Of a stretch of DNA of 5,901 nucleotides, positions 5,846 through 5,901 are shown piece after piece. Source of the stretch: Bacteroidota bacterium (GTDB lineage: Bacteria; Bacteroidota; Bacteroidia; Cytophagales; Cyclobacteriaceae); NCBI GenBank assembly GCA_023431285.1, contig JAEYXN010000133.1:1-5901 (forward strand), given 5' to 3'. A model generated the notes under the pieces. It made no database searches. It worked only from the letters and a program-made list of their open reading frames with translations, and had not been told where the DNA came from. Numbering within the stretch: position 1 is the stretch's first letter; each line of letters begins with the position of its first letter. The position numbers and the translations under genes were made by a program.

Positions 5846-5901
5846 GCCCGGGGAAGAATGATTCTGACTTCAGTTCCTTGATGAAGCGCACTCGATAGTG
5901 T
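5842..5901 (-). CDS. C-terminus of a second sensor histidine kinase (partial)
   Basis: Nineteen codons plus stop run in from the right edge on the minus strand: TLSSALHQGTEVRIILPRA. The GTEVRIILP pattern is the usual last strand of a HATPase_c domain (compare GSTFTVRLPLYPK at the end of the 7TMR-DISM kinase). Its TGA at 5844-5842 overlaps the regulator's ATG, the common layout of a kinase-regulator operon. Too little is left to say what it senses. Confidence 0.75.
   Translation of the reverse strand, partial: TLSSALHQGTEVRIILPRA

Overview
The window most likely comes from a member of the phylum Bacteroidota. Four things point there. A textbook Bacteroidetes promoter (TTTG, 19 nt, TATCTTTG) stands in front of the tRNA gene. 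Clear Shine-Dalgarno sites are lacking before the main starts. The AAAAGCC...GGCTTTT hairpin terminators and the protein families (7TMR-DISM sensor kinase, a DUF937-like protein, the EEP-family membrane protein, the unnamed protein at the left edge) are common in that phylum. I cannot name a genus.

Left part (1-1190): an accessory, scarred region. An unnamed protein gene enters from the left edge. Near base 312 it is cut by a decayed IS66 transposase fragment on the opposite strand, which carries one frameshift and two stops. Next, all on the minus strand, is an intact tRNA-Asp(GTC) with its promoter and a hairpin terminator, then a small GIY-YIG nuclease gene. After that comes a second, degenerate 3' part of tRNA-Asp followed by a second copy of the same terminator (25 of 25 bases identical). 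The GIY-YIG gene is therefore bracketed by tRNA-terminator repeats, and its last codons and stop lie inside the tRNA relic. This is the most unusual structure in the window and looks like a minimal tRNA-associated mobile nuclease module.

Middle part (1190-2915): a DUF937-like protein on the plus strand meets, tail to tail with only 4 nt between, a membrane-anchored endonuclease/exonuclease/phosphatase family protein on the minus strand.

Right part (2916-5901): a 232-nt divergent spacer, then a large 7TMR-DISM sensor histidine kinase on the plus strand. It ends inside an OmpR-type response regulator on the minus strand, with a 32-nt 3' overlap. The regulator starts on an ATGA overlap with the last 19 codons of a second histidine kinase that runs in from the right edge. 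That edge kinase is the regulator's likely cognate partner. The 7TMR-DISM kinase has no receiver domain and no co-oriented regulator here, so it is either an orphan or a convergent partner of the same regulator.
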